64,000 bases of DNA. Origin: RGZA01 sp041917755 (GTDB lineage: Bacteria; Pseudomonadota; Alphaproteobacteria; UBA9219; RGZA01). The notes under the pieces are model-generated. The model made no database searches. It saw nothing but the letters and a program-made list of their open reading frames with translations, and was not told where the DNA came from. The stretch covers positions 268,228-332,227 of the forward strand of contig JAYRWY010000007.1 in NCBI GenBank assembly GCA_041917755.1. Reading direction: 5' to 3'. A program made the position numbers and the translations under genes. Shown here in pieces: positions 60,507-64,000 of this stretch (its first letter is position 1; every line of letters starts with the position of its first letter).

Positions 60507-61505
60507 ATGTTGAACCGTGCGCTATTACTCGTCTGCCTCATGGTACTACTGCACCCGCCCAAGGGATTTGCAGAAGATACTACTGCGCCAGAAATAATGG
60601 GTGATCCAATACAGCAGAATAAGGCGGCTTGGCAAAATCTTCAGGATTATGAAGACACCCGTTTTTTTGCGATTGCAGGGCCACCAATGTTGGAAGAGGC
60701 CGAACGCTCGCGTGCGGAAACCCAACTCTTTGAAGACATGGTAGAAAATTTTGATAACCTCGAAGACGAAGATGACGAATACCTCTTCGTGATTGAGGCT
60801 TTGTTTGATCCTGAGGATTCTTCCCGTCCCGCAAGCCTTCGTAATGATGACGATATAGACGAGGCAACATTAGATAGGAATGATGCCCCGATTATGAATA
60901 CGTCTATGTACATTGATGCGGTGCGCCCAACATTTTTGCCGGGCGTTCAAATCAAGCCACGGGATCTGGAACCAGATAAAAAGGAAAATAGCGATGTGCG
61001 GTCGCTCTTCTCTGACCTGCTAAAGCCTAAGGCAGATCAGATATTGGATGATATCAAACCTATCGTGGCCATTGCACCTGATGGTACCCCGCAAGCATCG
61101 CCGGATCAAAATGCTAAACCGGATGGAGCAAAAGCTGGAAACATCAACGCGCCGCCAAAAAAACGCATAGTATCACCGGATGAAGAAACCCTTATACAGC
61201 TCAAGCAAGCCGTTAAAGAGCTTGGCTTGGAAAAAAACCTGAATCTAGGAAGTGGTGCTGATGGTCATCAGGTTCTTGAGCATCAAAAAGAAGACCCATC
61301 AGGTGTACAAGCAAATAATGGTGCAGCCAAACCACCGCTAGCAGAGCCAATTGCCGCGCAGAAACCACCCGTCAGTGCTATAAAAAACAACAATGTGGTG
61401 AAGAAAAAAGCGGTCAAACCACGTAAACGTGCCAAGCCGCAACCCAAGGCCGTGCCGGTTGAGCCGCCTCCAGAAAAAGAAGAAAGCATCTTTGATATTT
61501 TCTAG
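60507..61505 (+). CDS. Exported acidic/Pro-rich hypothetical protein
   Basis: The 332-residue protein has a signal peptide (ending KGFAED) and then a very acidic stretch (about 75-130, ENFDNLEDEDDEYL). A low-complexity C-terminal part (about 230-320) is rich in Pro, Lys and Ala and ends EKEESIFDIF. I do not recognise it. A short C-terminal motif of acidic and aromatic residues may be a docking tail. It is convergent with the TPR/glycosyltransferase-like gene 1 bp away. Confidence 0.65.
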   Translation: MLNRALLLVCLMVLLHPPKGFAEDTTAPEIMGDPIQQNKAAWQNLQDYEDTRFFAIAGPPMLEEAERSRAETQLFEDMVENFDNLEDEDDEYLFVIEALFDPEDSSRPASLRNDDDIDEATLDRNDAPIMNTSMYIDAVRPTFLPGVQIKPRDLEPDKKENSDVRSLFSDLLKPKADQILDDIKPIVAIAPDGTPQASPDQNAKPDGAKAGNINAPPKKRIVSPDEETLIQLKQAVKELGLEKNLNLGSGADGHQVLEHQKEDPSGVQANNGAAKPPLAEPIAAQKPPVSAIKNNNVVKKKAVKPRKRAKPQPKAVPVEPPPEKEESIFDIF

Positions 61506-61506
61506 T

Positions 61507-63021
61507 TTATTCCAAAATATGCTTGGCTGCACTTAGTGCAGAATGCCAGTTGCCTTCATGCGTTTGTCGCACGATTTGTATAGATGGATACCATGGCGAT
61601 GTGCTCATGGGTATTTTGGCATTCACCGTTTCCTTATCAAACCAATGCCACATTAATCCACGCGAATACGGCAATAGTAACGTGCATGATTTTCCGCATG
61701 CGCCTGCCATATGCGCAGTGGTATTACTAACGCTGATGACGCTATCAACGGCACATATTTGTGCGGCAAAATCATCCAGGGATTCATGTTGGTCAATGCC
61801 ATCATCAATCATGAATGGCCAATTGTGCTGCCTGGCTATTTGGATATCCTCGGAAATATCACCATGCTGCATACAAATAAACAGATGCGGTGATTGATCA
61901 AAAATAATCTTCCAATCAGAAAAGTTACTGCTTTTCGGGTCGCCTTGTCGTAGTGGTTTGCTTTTCCACGATACACCAACAATCTTGCCGGTTTTGCCGA
62001 GCTTCTGTTTTTCTTGTTCGTATTTAGCTCGGATATGCTGGATGCGTGCGGCATCTGCCTGCAATGGTGCGGGGCGTTTTGGAAAGTCGTTGAAAGTTGC
62101 TCTAAAAAACTGTCCCAGTTGGCCCGCAGAACATTGTGCCATGATAGATTTATCTGCAAGCGCAATATCCGGCACATCGCGTGCCACAAAATGAATACCT
62201 TGAATGCTGCGTTCAAATAATGGTTTTAAACGTTTATCGCATTCAACGATAATGCCGTCGGGGCAAAGTTTTTGCGCATCACGAAGCATGCTTGAATATA
62301 ATATTTCTTCACCAATCGCTTGCTCCCCCCACACCAGCAATTTACCTTTTGGGAGATGTGCTCCGTTCCAAAGCGGGAAGGGATGTACCCGTCGATCAAC
62401 AATTCCTTTTGATGAGGCATTCCCGAAGCGCGCTTGATAGTGCTTCCATCCGGCTTTTAAATTGCCGCAGCGGAATTGAGTATAAGCAAGCTGCGTTTCA
62501 ACATATGCATTATTGGGCTCGGCGCGCAGCGCAGCTTGATAATACTCTAATGCAGTCGGATAGTTACGTTGATCAAGTTCGATATTACCCAGACTTGATA
62601 ATGCGGTTATGTTGCCTGGGCTATCGGATATGATTTTTTTATAAATGGTAGCGGCATCATCGGATTGTCCATTGGCTTTTAATAGATGTGCATGCGTCAA
62701 CAACACATCATGACCAGCCTTAGCTGATTTAATATACCTCGATGTGATCTCTAATCCCTGCTCAGGCTTATTGTGTACATACCAATAGTTTGCATTTGCT
62801 ATCACCATCCCCGCATCATCAGGAAATTGAATAAGTCCTTGCTGCAATACGGTTTGCGCAGGTTGTGATAAGGCCATTTCCGATAAAATTCTGGCCATCT
62901 CGATGAAAATCGCGGCACTGGGATTCTGCTTGCGGGCTGCATCTAATACCAGCAATGCTTCTTGTGACTTTCCATCACGGCAAAGTTGCTGTGCTTGAAG
63001 AAGGGGATCAGTGCTATTCAA
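61507..63021 (-). CDS. TPR protein with glycosyltransferase-9-like C-terminus
   Basis: The 504-residue protein has N-terminal TPR-like repeats (about 1-190; KIISDSPGNITALSSLGNIELDQRNYPTALEYYQAALRAEPNN) and a C-terminal Rossmann region. That region (about 215-500) includes LPKGKLLVWGEQAIGEEILYSSMLRD and the late SVISVSNTTAHMAGACGKSCTLLLPYSRGLMWHW. This architecture matches alphaproteobacterial TPR/GT proteins such as the FlbA-type genes near flagellin in Caulobacter, probably for flagellin glycosylation. No start codon doubt (ATG 63021). Function is inferred from context. Confidence 0.8.
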   Translation of the reverse strand: MNSTDPLLQAQQLCRDGKSQEALLVLDAARKQNPSAAIFIEMARILSEMALSQPAQTVLQQGLIQFPDDAGMVIANANYWYVHNKPEQGLEITSRYIKSAKAGHDVLLTHAHLLKANGQSDDAATIYKKIISDSPGNITALSSLGNIELDQRNYPTALEYYQAALRAEPNNAYVETQLAYTQFRCGNLKAGWKHYQARFGNASSKGIVDRRVHPFPLWNGAHLPKGKLLVWGEQAIGEEILYSSMLRDAQKLCPDGIIVECDKRLKPLFERSIQGIHFVARDVPDIALADKSIMAQCSAGQLGQFFRATFNDFPKRPAPLQADAARIQHIRAKYEQEKQKLGKTGKIVGVSWKSKPLRQGDPKSSNFSDWKIIFDQSPHLFICMQHGDISEDIQIARQHNWPFMIDDGIDQHESLDDFAAQICAVDSVISVSNTTAHMAGACGKSCTLLLPYSRGLMWHWFDKETVNAKIPMSTSPWYPSIQIVRQTHEGNWHSALSAAKHILE

Positions 63022-63053
63022 GAAACGCTCGCTCGGATGGTCGATGCTAGATA

Positions 63054-63085
63054 TAAAAAAAGCTTCCAGAAATGTTCTGAAAGCT
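63054..63085 (-). terminator. Terminator downstream of FlaG-like gene
   Basis: On the minus strand AGCTTTCAGAA (63085-63075) pairs with TTCTGGAAGCT (63071-63061), with one G-U wobble in RNA and a short loop. A T-run (63060-63054) follows. It lies 40 bp past the FlaG-like stop. Confidence 0.85.
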
Positions 63086-63124
63086 AATCCAATCTGTCAC
63101 AGCGATGATATTACGCCAACAACT

Positions 63125-63445
63125 TTAAGAGTCGTAACTTGTGTCTGGGTTTGGCTTTTCTGGCTCTGGCTGATATTTGGAATGGCCATCTGCACCAAGA
63201 CCAACCCGCAGGTAAGCAAGCACTGCGCTAGATGGTGTTTGCAGTTGCACTGTACCTGCATGGTTCAGGAATTCCGTAATAACAACACCCGCCAAACGGT
63301 CATATACAAGCCGTGGGTTCAAAGGCTGATCGGTGGTTTTGCCATTCGCCGCTTTGACGTTGGCAGCTGCAACCGCGCCTGCAGAAGAATCTGCAAGTAC
63401 TGGCTTTGTCGCCGTGCTCGTCTTAGTAGAAATTGCATCAACCAT
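63125..63445 (-). CDS. FlaG-like flagellar protein
   Basis: The 106-residue protein has a Thr/Ala-rich N-terminus, then NPRLVYDRLAGVVITEFLNHAGTVQLQTPSSAVLAYLRVGL (about 45-85). This resembles the FlaG-type segment (Dxxx-G-VVVxxFLD-GxxVQxQIPS) found in short proteins beside flagellin genes of Rhodospirillales. FlaG affects filament length in other bacteria. It is divergent from the flagellin gene and ends in a clear terminator. No sigma-54 element was found in front of it. Confidence 0.72.
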   Translation of the reverse strand: MVDAISTKTSTATKPVLADSSAGAVAAANVKAANGKTTDQPLNPRLVYDRLAGVVITEFLNHAGTVQLQTPSSAVLAYLRVGLGADGHSKYQPEPEKPNPDTSYDS

Positions 63446-63744
63446 TTCAATCTCCGCCTATTATTACATAACGTAACTGAGGCATTGTTGTTATGTACCT
63501 GAAAGAGCCGTCGGCACGCACACTTGGTGCAGCGCAAACAATTCAAAAACCCTTTCCTACATATACAGTTATGTTATCCCCTGAAGATTAATATTTGGTT
63601 ACTAAATGCCATTTTGTTACGCGTGGAGTACGATGACAGTTTTTGCTCGGAAAAAATCTCCTACTAGGAAAATTTTGCCGGGACAGAGTTTTCTACAACA
63701 ATTTGCAAGAGCTTGATTCAAAAACGCATTTTTCAATTGAGTTT

Positions 63745-63760
63745 TGGCATCATACTAGCA
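63745..63760 (+). promoter_or_regulatory. Sigma-54 type promoter for flagellin
   Basis: The plus strand reads TGGCATCATACTAGCA, with GG-N10-GC spacing. The predicted start is near 63771, the first base of the hairpin, and about 76 nt before the ATG. Confidence 0.7.
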
Positions 63761-63770
63761 TATGGTAGAT

Positions 63771-63801
63771 CACCCTCGTATGGGATCTCCATACAAGGGT
63801 G
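63771..63801 (+). repeat. 5'-terminal hairpin of flagellin mRNA
   Basis: CACCCT (63771-63776) and GTATGG (63778-63783) pair with CCATAC (63789-63794) and AGGGTG (63796-63801). One C/A mismatch and a 5-nt loop remain, giving 12 paired bases in a 13-position stem. It begins at the predicted +1. Such a stem could stabilise the mRNA or be a target of FlbT-type translational control. Confidence 0.7.
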
Positions 63802-63846
63802 TGAATATGAAGGAGTCGTATTCAGGTTATTGACAGGAGTCACAAC

Positions 63847-64000
63847 ATGCCTTTATCACAAGTATCACTAACCGCAGGCGCCCGGGCAAACTTATTGTCC
63901 TTGCAACAAACTGCAAGCCTTCTGAACACCACCCAAAACCGTCTATCCACTGGTAAGAAAGTTGCATCCGCACTTGACGGCGCAACCGCATATTTTGCCA
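63847..64000 (+). CDS. Flagellin, 5' end (cut by window)
   Basis: ATG 63847 with AGGAG upstream opens a frame running off the window. The first 51 residues have the flagellin D0 pattern: SQVSLTAGARANLLSLQQTASLLNTTQNRLSTGKKVASALDGA. This is the helical N-terminal core that pairs with the C-terminal helix in the filament. The form is close to alphaproteobacterial flagellins. It is probably expressed last in the hierarchy from the sigma-54 element. Confidence 0.93.
   Translation, partial: MPLSQVSLTAGARANLLSLQQTASLLNTTQNRLSTGKKVASALDGATAYFA

Larger units (their letters stand above)
63446..63846. other. Intergenic region before flagellin
   Basis: This 401-bp non-coding stretch between the FlaG-like gene (leftward) and flagellin (rightward) has no supported ORF. 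It contains the sigma-54 element (63745-63760) and a hairpin (63771-63801), listed separately. The first 300 bp hold nothing I can define; a sigma-54 activator site would be expected here. Confidence 0.6.

Overview
The window is a dense, moderate-GC chromosomal segment of an alphaproteobacterium. The evidence is a set of class-typical cell-cycle and flagellar markers: gcrA, a CckA-type hybrid kinase, a CtrA box at fliX, FliX itself, a GTTC-N7-GTTC LexA box in front of recA, a single-cysteine DksA, the coxB-coxA-ctaB-ctaG-coxC order, and a split glycine decarboxylase. The mix of flagellar genes (FliX, a DUF6468-like protein, MotE, a free FlhB C-terminal paralogue) looks Rhodospirillales/Micavibrionales-like. 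I cannot name a genus. I found no tRNA, rRNA, insertion sequence, phage gene or CRISPR array.

Layout. 1-3.7 kb: argH, a small LptM-like lipoprotein, lysA and a short DUF4175-type membrane protein, all leftward, with a divergent TlpA-like thioredoxin. 4.3-19.3 kb: flagellar region I, with flgD-fliK, flgI-flgJ-flgN-like and flgF-flgG-flgA-flgH leftward, and fliX, dksA, an exported hypothetical, fliL-fliM-DUF6468-motE and cheY-cheZ rightward. 19.4-22.4 kb: a large exported TPR protein. 22.6-32.1 kb: cytochrome c oxidase biogenesis, then thrC, an M16 peptidase and a GNAT acetyltransferase. 32.1-35.8 kb: ilvE, recA, and a small AT-rich patch of unknown genes. 35.8-44 kb: cckA and flagellar region II (flhB, fliR, fliQ, fliE, flgC, flgB leftward; flhB-like, hypothetical, fliO, fliP rightward). 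44-52 kb: gcvT-gcvH-gcvPA-gcvPB, argF, argD, an ABC-2 permease. 52-57 kb: a degenerate HD-GYP protein, rodA, zapE, folK. 57.6-60.3 kb: gcrA, icd, a two-domain cold-shock protein. 60.5-64 kb: an exported acidic protein, a TPR/glycosyltransferase-like protein, a FlaG-like protein and the 5' end of a flagellin gene.

The most informative signal lies in the intergenic DNA. Seven flagellar transcription units each carry a sigma-54 type -24/-12 element upstream, summarised as TGGCAC-N7-GCA with GG and GC exactly 10 bp apart. They precede fliK-flgD, flgI-flgJ-flgN, flgF-flgG-flgA-flgH, fliL-fliM, flgB...flhB, flhB-like-fliO-fliP, and flagellin. Two are back to back, 4 bp apart. fliX instead has a CtrA-type promoter: TTAA-N7-TTAA overlapping a -35, a -10 at 17 bp spacing, and a GANTC methylation site. 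This reads as a Caulobacter-like hierarchy: the cell cycle (CckA, CtrA, GcrA, CcrM) controls FliX, and FliX would gate a sigma-54 activator for the structural genes. Several predicted transcripts start in or near an inverted repeat. The strongest is a 13-bp stem at the presumed 5' end of the flagellin mRNA. Its GTATGG...CCATAC arms recur at the presumed start of the fliL transcript.

Small genes recovered by reading between the larger ones are a 57-codon lipoprotein between argH and lysA, a 47-codon membrane protein between ctaB and ctaG, and a 43-codon ORF between the sigma-54 promoter and flgB.
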